Positions 35,206 to 43,738 are shown, counted from the first letter of the stretch. The stretch is DNA of 64,000 bases from Streptococcus gallolyticus (GCA_019794795.1 JAIMFC010000006.1:62001-126000); one strand, 5' to 3'. Program-made: numbers and translations. Notes: generated by a model from the letters alone, not told the origin.

Positions 35206-36526
35206 TAAGCGGATTTTAAGGACAGTTCTTGAAATAGTGATTGGTACAGTTGCAAATGTTATTATGTTGCTTGTATTGAGCTACGTTCTTATTTTTACAG
35301 GTCAGTTGAACACATATGGAACAGACTATCATATTTCAATTAGTGATAGTAAATCTGCTAACGGTATTAAGAATCAAATGGATTATTCTGTCTTTGATTA
35401 TGTATTGTTTGATAGCGATAATGGCGAATTGGTCTCTGGAAATTATCAAAAACAGGATTTACAACATTATAAAGAAGTTTTTGATACTGGAAGTTCGGTT
35501 AGCGAGGGTTCTATATTGTTTACAAAATATGAAAACTCAGATTTTATTTTGGTTATTAGAAGACCAACAATGCCCGAATTTGTAAATCGAAACTTTCGAC
35601 ATATTTCCTATAATTTAGTCTCTTATTTGTTTTTTATAGTGCTAGAATTATTACTCATCTCTATCTCTGTTATTAGGCTCTTAAGAGAATTTACAAAAAA
35701 TTTTCGTCTAATTGAAAAAATATCTCTGAATATGGGAATACCAGGAATGGATATTGGACGTAAAGAAACTGCAATCTTAGAATGTAATAACATTTTATTG
35801 ACGCTTTATCAAAAAGACGAAGAGTTGACAAAGTTATTAGAAATGGAGAAAAAAGATAAAGAAGATTTGTCATTTCAAGTTGCTGCATTAGCACATGATA
35901 TTAAAACACCATTAACTGTTTTAAAGGGGAATATCGAGTTGCTTGAGATGACTAATCTAGATGAAAAACAATTAGATTTTATGTCCTCAATGAATCATAG
36001 TGTTGGTATATTTGAAAAGTATTTTAATTCAATGGTTAATTACTCAAGATTGCTAATTGAGGATAAGAATTATCAGGAAGATATTGAATTATCAAAATTT
36101 CTTGATGAATTATCATTAGAATGTCGAGATATTATGTCTTCAAAAAAAATTAATTTTCAAATAGTTAATGAATCCCATACCAGAGTGATTAAAGGAAATC
36201 GTCTCAACTTAGATCGAGCTTTGATAAATATCTTATCTAATGCGACTAGATTTTGTTCAGAAGAGGGCAAGGTGGTACTGACTATATCTGAAAGTTCCAA
36301 CTTTATCAGTTTTGAGATTTGGAATAATGGTTTACCATTTACAGAAGAGTCTCTTAAAGATGGAGGAAAACTTTTTTACACAGAGAATAAAGGAAGAAAT
36401 GATAAGCATTACGGAATAGGACTTTCATTTGCTCAAAAGATAGCTATGAGACATCAAGGTCAATTAATACTCTCAAATCCACAAAATGGTGGTGCACAGG
36501 TCACTTTATTAATTAAAAAATTTTAG
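35183..36526 (+). CDS. nisK: NisK-like sensor histidine kinase
   Basis: 447 residues. Two membrane segments (about 15-38 and 150-172) enclose an extracellular sensor loop of ~110 residues, as in NisK/SpaK kinases that bind a lantibiotic. The H-box is AALAHDIKTPLTVLKG (His near 239), the N-box is NILSNATRF, and the G-box is HYGIGLSFAQKIA. All catalytic boxes look intact. A terminator-like hairpin follows, then the separate nisFEG promoter. Confidence 0.85.
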   Translation: MMKRYSINKRILRTVLEIVIGTVANVIMLLVLSYVLIFTGQLNTYGTDYHISISDSKSANGIKNQMDYSVFDYVLFDSDNGELVSGNYQKQDLQHYKEVFDTGSSVSEGSILFTKYENSDFILVIRRPTMPEFVNRNFRHISYNLVSYLFFIVLELLLISISVIRLLREFTKNFRLIEKISLNMGIPGMDIGRKETAILECNNILLTLYQKDEELTKLLEMEKKDKEDLSFQVAALAHDIKTPLTVLKGNIELLEMTNLDEKQLDFMSSMNHSVGIFEKYFNSMVNYSRLLIEDKNYQEDIELSKFLDELSLECRDIMSSKKINFQIVNESHTRVIKGNRLNLDRALINILSNATRFCSEEGKVVLTISESSNFISFEIWNNGLPFTEESLKDGGKLFYTENKGRNDKHYGIGLSFAQKIAMRHQGQLILSNPQNGGAQVTLLIKKF

Positions 36527-36570
36527 GGGCTGGTCAAAAAGCCTAATATAAACAAAACCGCATGAAATCT

Positions 36571-36605
36571 TTCATTTAAAAACGTTGATTTTATGCGATT
36601 TTTTA
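36571..36605 (+). terminator. Terminator after the nisK-like gene
   Basis: CGCATGAAATC / GATTTTATGCG stem (one mismatch) with a 17-nt loop, followed by ATTTTTTAT. Confidence 0.65.
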
Positions 36606-36657
36606 TAATAAAAATTTGAAAAAATCAAAGAGATATCGACTTTTTGCTCAATTTTTT

Positions 36658-36693
36658 TCTGAACAAATACTGAAATTTCTTTTGTATTATAAT
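36658..36693 (+). promoter_or_regulatory. Candidate NisR box/promoter before nisFEGI
   Basis: TCTGAACAAATACTGAAAT at 36658-36676 matches the box at 33033 except at two positions (one changes the second TCT to ACT). A -10 (TATTAT at 36685-36690 or TATAAT at 36688-36693) lies 13-16 nt downstream, the geometry of NisR-activated promoters, with no consensus -35. Confidence 0.65.
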
Positions 36694-36715
36694 AAAAGAA
36701 ATGGAGGCAGAAAAA

Positions 36716-37417
36716 ATGGAAGTTATCATTCAAAATCTAAGAAAAAGCTATAAAGACAAAGAGGTTTTAAAAGACGTTTCATTTAAAATTGAAGAAGGTA
36801 CTATTTGTGGTCTTCTGGGAGTAAATGGGGCTGGGAAATCCACCATTATGAAAATTCTTTTTGGGTTAGAAAGAGCTGATAGTGGAGAAGTCATTTTCAA
36901 TGGAAAGCATAAGGATATTGTAGAAGAAAATAGATTTGATATTGGAGCGTTGATAGAATCTCCTGCTATCTATTTGAATCTTTCTGCATTTGACAATTTA
37001 AAAACACGAGCATTGCTACATGATATTCCAGATGAAAGAATTTATGAGGTACTTCAGTTGGTTGGTTTATCTGATACTGGAAAAAAGAAGGCAGGGCACT
37101 TTTCATTAGGAATGAAGCAACGACTTGGTTTAGGAATGGCAATTATTACCAATCCTGATTTATTAATTTTAGATGAGCCAACTAATGGTCTAGATCCAGA
37201 TGGGATAAAAGAATTGCTAAATTTAATTAGGGATCTAAAAAAATCTGGAATGACAGTCCTCTTGTCCAGCCATCAACTAAGTGAAGTCAGCAAAATTGCG
37301 GATCAAATCGTTATACTGAATCAGGGCAAGATTTTTTACGATGATATTAATAAGAATTCAAATGATTTAGAAAAACTATTCTTTAGAATTGTCCATGGAG
37401 GTGATGGAAATGACTAA
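36716..37417 (+). CDS. nisF: LanF/NisF-like ABC transporter ATPase
   Basis: 233 residues from ATG 36716, preceded by ATGGAGG; the upstream ATG 36701 overlaps that site and is unlikely. Walker A GVNGAGKST, signature FSLGMKQR and Walker B LLILDEPTNGLD are intact. LanF is the nucleotide-binding subunit of the LanFEG exporter that expels lantibiotic from the membrane and gives self-immunity. Ends eight bases inside the next gene. Confidence 0.85.
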   Translation: MEVIIQNLRKSYKDKEVLKDVSFKIEEGTICGLLGVNGAGKSTIMKILFGLERADSGEVIFNGKHKDIVEENRFDIGALIESPAIYLNLSAFDNLKTRALLHDIPDERIYEVLQLVGLSDTGKKKAGHFSLGMKQRLGLGMAIITNPDLLILDEPTNGLDPDGIKELLNLIRDLKKSGMTVLLSSHQLSEVSKIADQIVILNQGKIFYDDINKNSNDLEKLFFRIVHGGDGND

Positions 37418-38147
37418 TATTTTTAAATCTGAGTGGCTGAAGCAAAAATCTAGTTCTGATAAAAAATTACTAATCCTTATTCCTTTGCTAGCAATTTTTA
37501 TAGCTTTCATACTAGCAGGACCTCTCAATTTAGAAAGTTTTTCAATTTATTGGTGGGAGGGAGGATTCCTTTTCACTCTCCTTGGGTTATTGTTTTTAGC
37601 TGATTATAGCGCGGAGGAGAATGCAGGTGCGTTTCAAAATATTAGCTTGGGTAGATATACGTTTACTATTTATTTAGCGAAGATACTGTTGAAGTTTAAG
37701 GATGTTTTGATTTCAACCTTTATTTTTACGATAATATTTTATGGCATCTCATTTCTTTTTTCAGGTGTGATATCAGTAGACATTGGTAAAGATTTGATTT
37801 GTTTATTACTTATTGGTGTTTCTTCTGCTTGGGTATTACCACTATTATATTTTCTAGCAAAGTGGATAAATCCCTACTTGTTGTTGGCTACAAATTCTCT
37901 TATTTGCTTATTAGTTGCTCCTCTAATAGCTCAGACATCGGTTTGGTTCATATTTCCTTATACTTATCACTATAAAATTGCTTATGCTCTTTTACATTTA
38001 AAACCCTCAGGTGATTTAGAGGCAGCATTAAGTGGAGTTGAAATATCGACAATTTTAATATCAGTATCTCTTTCAATCTTAGTTTTTGTGAGTTTCCTTA
38101 GTTTGTTGAAGTGGAGGATAACTAATGAACAAAATTCTAAAAAGTGA
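37410..38147 (+). CDS. nisE: LanE/NisE-like ABC permease
   Basis: 245 residues from ATG 37410 (GGAGG 7 nt upstream), overlapping nisF. About six membrane segments. It has the size and hydropathy of the LanE subunit of lantibiotic immunity exporters, with N-terminal FKSEWLKQK as in ABC-2 type permeases. Assigned by position between LanF and a second permease in an F-E-G-I order. Confidence 0.8.
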   Translation: MTNIFKSEWLKQKSSSDKKLLILIPLLAIFIAFILAGPLNLESFSIYWWEGGFLFTLLGLLFLADYSAEENAGAFQNISLGRYTFTIYLAKILLKFKDVLISTFIFTIIFYGISFLFSGVISVDIGKDLICLLLIGVSSAWVLPLLYFLAKWINPYLLLATNSLICLLVAPLIAQTSVWFIFPYTYHYKIAYALLHLKPSGDLEAALSGVEISTILISVSLSILVFVSFLSLLKWRITNEQNSKK

Positions 38148-38811
38148 GTTGCTAAAGTTGAAAGGCTCTCTTACTTTAAATCTTATTTTAATTTTATCAA
38201 TTATTCAATTATTCACAATTCCTCTTTATTTACAGTTTACAAATAATTCAGTTGTAATTGAAAATATCATTTTTTTACCTATGTTAGGATATTGTATATT
38301 AGCATCAATTTTCTCTATTTTTCTTCATGAACAAGAGGAAAAAGCAAATTTCTTTCAAAATATTAAAAGCGAAAAAAATAGTGGAATTATTTGGGGAATA
38401 AAGCTTATTTCGACAGACTTACTTATGGTTTTATTGGGAGTTCCAGTTTGGATAGTGGTAGGAGTTGAATTTAATAGACTCTCTTACTTTGCGTATGTTG
38501 GTGTGATTACTTGGTTATTATTAGTCTTACTTAACCATTTCCATATGTTACTTAGTCTTATCATGGGAAAGGGAGGGAATCTAGTAATTTCTTTTATCGA
38601 ATGTCTGTTTATTATATTTGCAACCAATAAAGTATTTTTAAATAACTTCTGGTTGCCTATCGTTTTACCTGTTAATATGATCCTAGAAATTGGGAAAAAT
38701 GAAATTTTTATGATTCTAGTATACTTAATTGGTTTTATCATATTATCGTATTTTTGTAATTTAGCTGTTATGAATAATGTTGAAATTCAAAAAATATGTA
38801 AAAAGAGGTAA
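38125..38811 (+). CDS. nisG: LanG/NisG-like ABC permease
   Basis: 228 residues, about six membrane segments, with N-terminal KILKSELLKLKGS characteristic of LanG-type permeases. It overlaps nisE by 23 bases and has a GGAGG site. Together with LanF and LanE it should form the immunity transporter. No damage seen. Confidence 0.8.
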   Translation: MNKILKSELLKLKGSLTLNLILILSIIQLFTIPLYLQFTNNSVVIENIIFLPMLGYCILASIFSIFLHEQEEKANFFQNIKSEKNSGIIWGIKLISTDLLMVLLGVPVWIVVGVEFNRLSYFAYVGVITWLLLVLLNHFHMLLSLIMGKGGNLVISFIECLFIIFATNKVFLNNFWLPIVLPVNMILEIGKNEIFMILVYLIGFIILSYFCNLAVMNNVEIQKICKKR

Positions 38812-38871
38812 ATTGGTTAGAGGTCACTAAAAGAGTATTATTTGATGATGTTATAAAGGAGGTGAAGTAGC

Positions 38872-39588
38872 ATGAGGAAAATTTTATTTAGCTTAGTTGT
38901 TCTTATTGGAATTTGTACTTTAGTTGCATGTAGATTGGTAGACAATAAAACAATAGAGTTTCATGATCAATCATTTAATCAATTTACATATAAAGGAAAT
39001 GATTATACAATCATGAATCAAATTGTTGATGAAAATGATCTAGGTACTGTGAAGGAATCTTTTTTTAAAACATTAGTAATTGATAGAAATAGCCAGAAAG
39101 TTGTTACTAAAAGTAATAGTGATACAGTATCATTAGCATATAGTGGGCTCTATAATTTTAGTGATGGTTTAGCTATTTCTATAAATGATTCTTATTATAA
39201 GGTTTCTTTGAGTTCGGATGTGCAATCCAATAATGAAATGCTGAGCTTGGAAGAGTTCAATAATAATTCAGCAGGTGGGGAACTTGCAATTGATCCATCT
39301 GATTGTAGGATAGTTAAATTTAATAATAAAAAATTTCGTATTTCATCTGATATTGTATCTGATGATAAACTAAAAGAATTTCTAGGAGTAATAGCAGATT
39401 CAAAAACATTTATTTTGAATACGGGACAAGAAATTTCTAAATCGGAACTAAATAAAATAGATTATTCTGGTTCTAATTCTAATGAAAAAAGAGAAGTTTG
39501 GGATTACGGAGAAGTTTATTTGTTAGCAGAAGAAGGAACCATAGCTGTTGAGATTAATAATGAATTTAGAATAGCGCGCATAGAATAA
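38872..39588 (+). CDS. nisI: NisI-like lantibiotic immunity lipoprotein
   Basis: 238-residue lipoprotein: N-terminal basic region, hydrophobic core and lipobox LVAC (Cys about residue 20). The body resembles NisI along its length: FNQFTYKGNDYTI near the N-terminus, SLAYSGLYNFSDGLAISIND in the middle, and EVWDYGEVYLL..VEINNEFRIA at the C-terminus, which matches the NisI region thought to bind nisin. NisI intercepts nisin at the cell surface. Good GGAGG site. Finding NisI beside LanFEG and RK makes nisin-type specificity the best guess. Confidence 0.87.
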   Translation: MRKILFSLVVLIGICTLVACRLVDNKTIEFHDQSFNQFTYKGNDYTIMNQIVDENDLGTVKESFFKTLVIDRNSQKVVTKSNSDTVSLAYSGLYNFSDGLAISINDSYYKVSLSSDVQSNNEMLSLEEFNNNSAGGELAIDPSDCRIVKFNNKKFRISSDIVSDDKLKEFLGVIADSKTFILNTGQEISKSELNKIDYSGSNSNEKREVWDYGEVYLLAEEGTIAVEINNEFRIARIE

Positions 39589-39673
39589 ATTATAGATTAT
39601 CTAGGTATTACATTGCTTATATAGCAAAATATCTTATTGTTACCTACTAAACAGAAACTTATTAAAATATAGA

Positions 39674-39704
39674 TCAGCAAGTTCAGAAGAGCTTGCTGTT
39701 TTTT
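39674..39704 (+). terminator. Terminator of the nis-like operon
   Basis: Perfect 7-bp stem CAGCAAG / CTTGCTG followed by TTTTTT. The rest of 39589-39855 has no gene I can support; a 15-codon open frame at 39797-39844 is unproven. Confidence 0.85.
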
Positions 39705-39855
39705 GGTACATATAATTTTTTTTGGAACAAGAGCACCATATTTTCACTCTTATAGTGAGGAGAACTCCTTGATTTGATAAAAGTGAGAAATAGCTATGGT
39801 TGAGATAAGGAGCCCTCCTTTTATGACTAAGAAAAAATCATAAACGGAGGCTGAA

Positions 39856-40260
39856 ATGAAATATTATATTCACGTTAGAGGTAGTAAAATCCCCGTAACA
39901 GAAACGGTTTATAAAAGCTACTGGCAATTGGTCAATCACGAGAAGTATCTGAATAGAAAAGATAGGAAATTTGGAGTATTACCTTTTTCATCATTTGAAG
40001 TAGATGGGTTACTGCTAGCAAATGTACTGCCTGATACAACTGTTGATGTTGAACGTTTTATAGAAAACAAGCTCCTTATTGAGCAACTAAATGAGGCTTT
40101 ATTAACCTTATCTGATAAAGAGTTTAAAATCATTGATGCTCTGTATTTTAGAGAGCATACCATCAGAGAAGTAGCAATAGAGCATGAGATGTCTGCGACT
40201 AGTCTATTTCGGATGAGAAATACAATTTTGGACAACCTACGAAAATTTTTTGAAAAATAA
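39856..40260 (+). CDS. Sigma-70 region-4-like ICE regulator
   Basis: 134 residues with the C-terminal helix-turn-helix of sigma factor region 4 (LNEALLTLSDKEFKIIDALYF..IREVAIEHEMSATSLFRMRNTI). The N-terminal half (YYIHVRGSKIPVTETVYKSYWQL) matches a small protein family found in Tn916/Tn5397-type elements just ahead of recombinase genes. Probably a transcription factor for excision or transfer genes. CGGAGG ribosome site; strong terminator follows. Confidence 0.75.
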   Translation: MKYYIHVRGSKIPVTETVYKSYWQLVNHEKYLNRKDRKFGVLPFSSFEVDGLLLANVLPDTTVDVERFIENKLLIEQLNEALLTLSDKEFKIIDALYFREHTIREVAIEHEMSATSLFRMRNTILDNLRKFFEK

Positions 40261-40268
40261 GGAAACAG

Positions 40269-40320
40269 GAGACTAAAAAATTCACTCTTTATAGTGAGAG
40301 GAATTTTTAGTCTCTTTTTG
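40269..40320 (+). terminator. Terminator after the sigma-like gene
   Basis: Long stem GAGACTAAAAAATTC-CTC / GAG-GAATTTTTAGTCTC (imperfect) followed by TTTTTG. Bases 40321-40582 contain no supported gene. Confidence 0.8.
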
Positions 40321-40582
40321 CCCTTTGACAATTGAATAATTCTAGGTGGGACTTTATTTATTTGTTGAGCAATAGAATGTAATGCGCCAGGAAATGAGCG
40401 GAAATCATTTATTCAAAAATAGGATGGTGACCTATCTGCCATGACACAAATAATGATAATGATACTTCTGACCGTTCAGGCTGCCAACGTAAAAGGACAG
40501 CGGGTGAAATTCCCATGATTGATATAACCAGTCATACCCACAGAGAATAACTAAGAGTAACATGTTATCAGGAGGGTAAGTT

Positions 40583-40711
40583 TTGGAACAATCAGTAGTA
40601 AAATATAGTATGCAACTTTCAATGCTTAATTTTTTATATTCCAGAAATATGTTGACTAAAAAGGAATATGAAAAAATTAAAAATAGACTGCGCATTAAGT
40701 ACACAAATTAG
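40583..40711 (+). CDS. 42-residue SHOCT-like protein before the recombinase
   Basis: TTG start at 40583 with GGAGGG six bases upstream; 42 codons ending in TAG at 40709-40711. The sequence SMLNFLYSRNMLTKKEYEKI resembles the small SHOCT-type proteins (short helix, then LTKEEYEKIK) found immediately before large serine recombinases in Gram-positive elements. Its stop codon overlaps the recombinase promoter. Possible recombination-directionality or accessory factor, by position only. Confidence 0.65.
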   Translation: MEQSVVKYSMQLSMLNFLYSRNMLTKKEYEKIKNRLRIKYTN

Positions 40712-40740
40712 CTGACCTTTTGATTTGAACGCGGTAATAT
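40711..40740 (+). promoter_or_regulatory. Recombinase promoter with TTGAACGCGG element, copy 2
   Basis: CTGACC at 40712-40717 and TAATAT at 40735-40740, 17-nt spacer containing TTGAACGCGG at 40725-40734. Matches 22327-22356 in layout. Confidence 0.65.
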
Positions 40741-40764
40741 AGAATCAAAAGGAGGAATTTCAGT

Positions 40765-42519
40765 ATGAAAAAAAATAATGTTGAAATAATAAAAGCTGAT
40801 TCTTTAGTTCGTCGTAGAGGCGACAATTTCGAAAGAGAGTCAAAAAGGGTTGCTGCTTATTGCCGAGTTAGTTCTGATAGCGAAGATCAGAAGAACAGCT
40901 ATGAATCTCAGGTGAGACATTATAAAGATTATATCTCTCAGCGGTCGGATTGGGAACTGGCAGGTATCTATGCAGATGAGGGGATTTCAGGAACACAAGT
41001 AGGAAAGAGACAAGATTTTCAACGATTAATAAATGATTGTGTAAATGGAGAAATAGATTACATTGTCACAAAGGCAATTGCTAGATTTGCCAGGAATACC
41101 CTAGATACTTTGAAATATGTCAGAATGTTAAAAGATATGCAAATTGGAGTATATTTTGAGGAAGAAAATATAGATACCCTAACAATGGATGGAGAATTGC
41201 TTTTGACTATTCTAAGCTCCGTTGCACAGCAAGAAGTAGAAAATACATCTGCTCATGTGAAAAAAGGATTAAAAATGAAGATGCAACGTGGTGAATTGAT
41301 AGGGTTTCAAGGATGCTTGGGGTATGACTATGATGTAGAAACCAAGCAACTTTCAATCAATAAAAAAGAAGCCAAAATAGTTCGCTATATCTTTGAAAGG
41401 TACTTAGAAGGTATTGGAGGAAAAGTAATTGCAAGGGAACTTGATGAACTAGGTTACAAATCGCCGAGAGGATTAGATCATTGGAATGATACAACAGTCT
41501 TAGGAATCATAAAGAATGAAAAATATAAAGGCGATATTCTAATGGGCAAAACTTTTACAGTGGATCCAATAAGCAAGAGACGTTTAAGTAATTTTGGTGA
41601 AGAAGATAAGTACTACATCAAAGATAATCATGAACCTATAATATCTAAAGAAGACTTTGAGAAAGCTCAGGAGATAAGACTTCGTCGAGCAGGAAATAAG
41701 AAGACTGCTGCAAATGTAAATGGCAAGCGTGAACGCTATTCAAAAATGTATGCTTTTAGTAGCATGTTAGAATGTGGTTTTTGTGGTTCAATATTATCTA
41801 GAAGAAGTTGGCACTGCCGTTCAGATTATCGCAAGGTTGTGTGGCACTGTGTTACATCGATAAAGAAAGGAAAGAAATTTTGTAAGCATAGTAAAGGATT
41901 AGAAGAGCTCGCTATTGAGGGGGCTTTCATGGAAGCTTACAGACAACTTTATCATTCAAATGAAAACTTAATGACAGACTTACTTGAAACGATTGAATCT
42001 GAATTGAATGACAATAGCCTTAATAAGGAACTAAAAAGGATTACAAACAAACTTCGAACATTACTAAAAAAAGAGGAAAATCTTGTAAATCTAAGGCTCG
42101 AAGGGAAAATTAGCGATACCATATACAATGAAAAGTACAATGAAATTTCCTCAGAAAAAGTGTTTCTAGCAGAAGAGAAGGTAAATATTGAAACAACCTT
42201 AAAATCAGAAATCGATGTAAAGAAAAGACTAACTGAGTTTAAGCACTTGCTATCTTCGCAGAAAATGCTTACGGAGTTTGATCGTGCAGTTTTTGAAAGT
42301 ATTGTTGAGAAAATTATTGTAGGTGGAGTTAATAGCGACGGAGAAATTGATCCTGCAATGTTAACCATAATATTCAAAACAGGTGAAACTCAAAACAAGG
42401 ATGGAAAACAATTCAAAAGTAAACGTAAAAATGCTAAACTAGAAACAGATAAATTGTGTCCTCAAAACAGTGACGAGGATAAAAAAATGTATTCTCAAGG
42501 ACCAGACAACACACGTTGA
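40765..42519 (+). CDS. Large serine recombinase (ICE integrase)
   Basis: 584-residue large serine recombinase of the TndX/TnpX type. The catalytic serine is in AYCRVSSDSEDQ (about residue 35), followed by the Arg-rich YIVTKAIARFARN region, the Recombinase domain (about 180-290), a zinc ribbon (CGFCG..WHC..C, about 337-375) and a C-terminal coiled coil. AAGGAGG site. It catalyses integration and excision of the element. Its 3' end overlaps, in another frame, an rlmD-3'-end-like sequence (42500-42547), which places the right attachment site here. Confidence 0.92.
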   Translation: MKKNNVEIIKADSLVRRRGDNFERESKRVAAYCRVSSDSEDQKNSYESQVRHYKDYISQRSDWELAGIYADEGISGTQVGKRQDFQRLINDCVNGEIDYIVTKAIARFARNTLDTLKYVRMLKDMQIGVYFEEENIDTLTMDGELLLTILSSVAQQEVENTSAHVKKGLKMKMQRGELIGFQGCLGYDYDVETKQLSINKKEAKIVRYIFERYLEGIGGKVIARELDELGYKSPRGLDHWNDTTVLGIIKNEKYKGDILMGKTFTVDPISKRRLSNFGEEDKYYIKDNHEPIISKEDFEKAQEIRLRRAGNKKTAANVNGKRERYSKMYAFSSMLECGFCGSILSRRSWHCRSDYRKVVWHCVTSIKKGKKFCKHSKGLEELAIEGAFMEAYRQLYHSNENLMTDLLETIESELNDNSLNKELKRITNKLRTLLKKEENLVNLRLEGKISDTIYNEKYNEISSEKVFLAEEKVNIETTLKSEIDVKKRLTEFKHLLSSQKMLTEFDRAVFESIVEKIIVGGVNSDGEIDPAMLTIIFKTGETQNKDGKQFKSKRKNAKLETDKLCPQNSDEDKKMYSQGPDNTR

Positions 42520-42632
42520 GGTAGTTGGTTTGCTGGTAAAATCCTAGAAACGGTTGAACGAAAGCATTATTAAAAGCCTTGGAGACAAGGCTTTTTACTT
42601 TGGGGTGGGAAAGTATCAAAGTGACTACCTCA
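42500..42632 (+). repeat. rlmD-3'-end-like sequence plus hairpin, copy A (putative attR)
   Basis: Read in the frame ending at TAG 42545-42547, this gives DQTTHVEVVGLLVKS-stop, the typical C-terminus of RlmD/RumA 23S rRNA methyltransferases. It is followed by an AGCCTTG/CAAGGCT hairpin with a T run (42577-42600). The sequence from 42519 on recurs with roughly 80% identity by eye at 47391-47496. Serine-recombinase elements are known to insert at rlmD/rumA 3' ends. Confidence 0.65.
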
Positions 42633-42761
42633 GTTGAGGTAATTGAAGTACTAGGGACTAATTCGTTAATTTATTTCCATAGACGCATGGAGGGGATATT
42701 TTAAGAAACGTTTGAGGAAATAGATGTCCCCTCCTAATTTGTAAAATCAGGTTAAGTTTTG

Positions 42762-43085
42762 TCAAAGACAATATTTTGAAGAGTTTGAAAGTAAAGAGCT
42801 TATATTATCTATATTTTTTGATGAATACTGTATACGAATGTATTGTATTAATTTAGCAAATGATTCTGTGTTGGTACGATCACTATCATGAAGAATGAGA
42901 AACTCATCTAAAGAAATGTTTAATTTGTCTAGAATATTGATGAGTCGAGCACAAGATATTTCTGATTCTCCACGTTCGAAACGAGATATTTGTGACTTAG
43001 AGAGATGTTCATCTGCTACAGAATGTAAACTGATTTGTTTTCCTTGTCTTACTTTTCTCAATGTGTTTCCAAGATTTGACTTCAT
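42762..43085 (-). pseudogene. rgg: Truncated Rgg-family regulator
   Basis: 107 residues comprising the Rgg helix-turn-helix ([16 protein letters not shown], then [15 protein letters not shown]) but only the first third of a normal ~285-residue Rgg. The pheromone-binding TPR-like domain is missing. It is divergent from an intact shp gene 80 bp away, the standard arrangement of streptococcal Rgg-SHP quorum-sensing pairs. Truncation probably came with the recombination that formed the neighbouring junction. It may still bind DNA but should not sense peptide. Confidence 0.8.
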
Positions 43086-43089
43086 TTAA

Positions 43090-43139
43090 TTTCCCACTTT
43101 CCCAACCAAAAATTTATCTAATTTTATTTATTGTATAAT
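43090..43139 (+). promoter_or_regulatory. shp promoter and candidate Rgg box
   Basis: TATAAT at 43134-43139, 27 bases before the shp ATG. The C-rich TTTCCCACTTTCCCAACC at 43090-43107 lies in the divergent rgg-shp interval and is the best candidate Rgg-binding site. Confidence 0.55.
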
Positions 43140-43165
43140 AAATAAAAACGGAAAGGAAGTCTAAG

Positions 43166-43237
43166 ATGAAAAAAATTTCAAAACTTATTCCGATTCTGGT
43201 ATTAGTTATGGATATCATTATCATCGTCGGTGGGTGA
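43166..43237 (+). CDS. shp: SHP pheromone precursor
   Basis: A 23-residue short hydrophobic peptide: N-terminal MKKISK, hydrophobic middle, C-terminal DIIIIVGG. The last eight residues are the same as the mature S. pyogenes SHP3 pheromone as I know it. SHPs are exported, matured by the Eep protease, re-imported by the Ami/Opp permease and bound by Rgg2/Rgg3-type regulators. AAGGAAG site, own promoter, and a very strong terminator follow. Its local rgg is truncated, so any sensing depends on an Rgg elsewhere. Confidence 0.88.
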   Translation: MKKISKLIPILVLVMDIIIIVGG

Positions 43238-43250
43238 ATCGTTTAGGTGT

Positions 43251-43290
43251 ACACTAAGTCTTTAGAGCACTCTAAAGACTTAGTGTTTTT
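43251..43290 (+). terminator. Terminator of shp
   Basis: Perfect 16-bp stem (CACTAAGTCTTTAGAG / CTCTAAAGACTTAGTG) with a 2-nt gap, then a run of T. Confidence 0.9.
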
Positions 43291-43312
43291 TTATTAGTTA
43301 GAATGGAAAATT

Positions 43313-43738
43313 ATGAAAGTTGTAGTAATTACTGGTGGCAAAAGTGGGATCGGAAATGCCACAGTTGATATTTTTATTAAAAATAATTACCAAGTTGTTG
43401 TTCTTGATAAGGAAGGTATAGAGAGAAGGCACCCCAAATTATACTACTATTATTGTGATATATCTGATGAATATATGGTTGAACGTGTATTTAAGTTAAT
43501 TTATAATAAATTTCTTCAAATTGATGTTTTGGTTAATTGTGCTGGAATTCAGATTTTAGAAAAATGGCAAACAATTAATCTAGACAGTTGGAATAAAGTA
43601 ATTAAAAATAATTTGTATGGTACATTTTATTGTTTGTATCAAGCGACTAAATACTTAAAATCGGGAGGAGTAGTAGTAAATGTTACTTCAATTCATGCAA
43701 AATCTCCTATATTATATAATGAAAGACTACTGCTTTGA
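43313..43738 (+). pseudogene. Truncated short-chain dehydrogenase
   Basis: 141 residues of an SDR-family NAD(P)-dependent oxidoreductase: nucleotide-binding TGGKSGIG near the N-terminus, VLVNCAGIQ and VVNVTSIHA. The frame ends before the catalytic YxxxK motif and the substrate-binding half, so it is a remnant. Located after shp's terminator; it may once have been a target of Rgg-SHP control. Confidence 0.75.
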
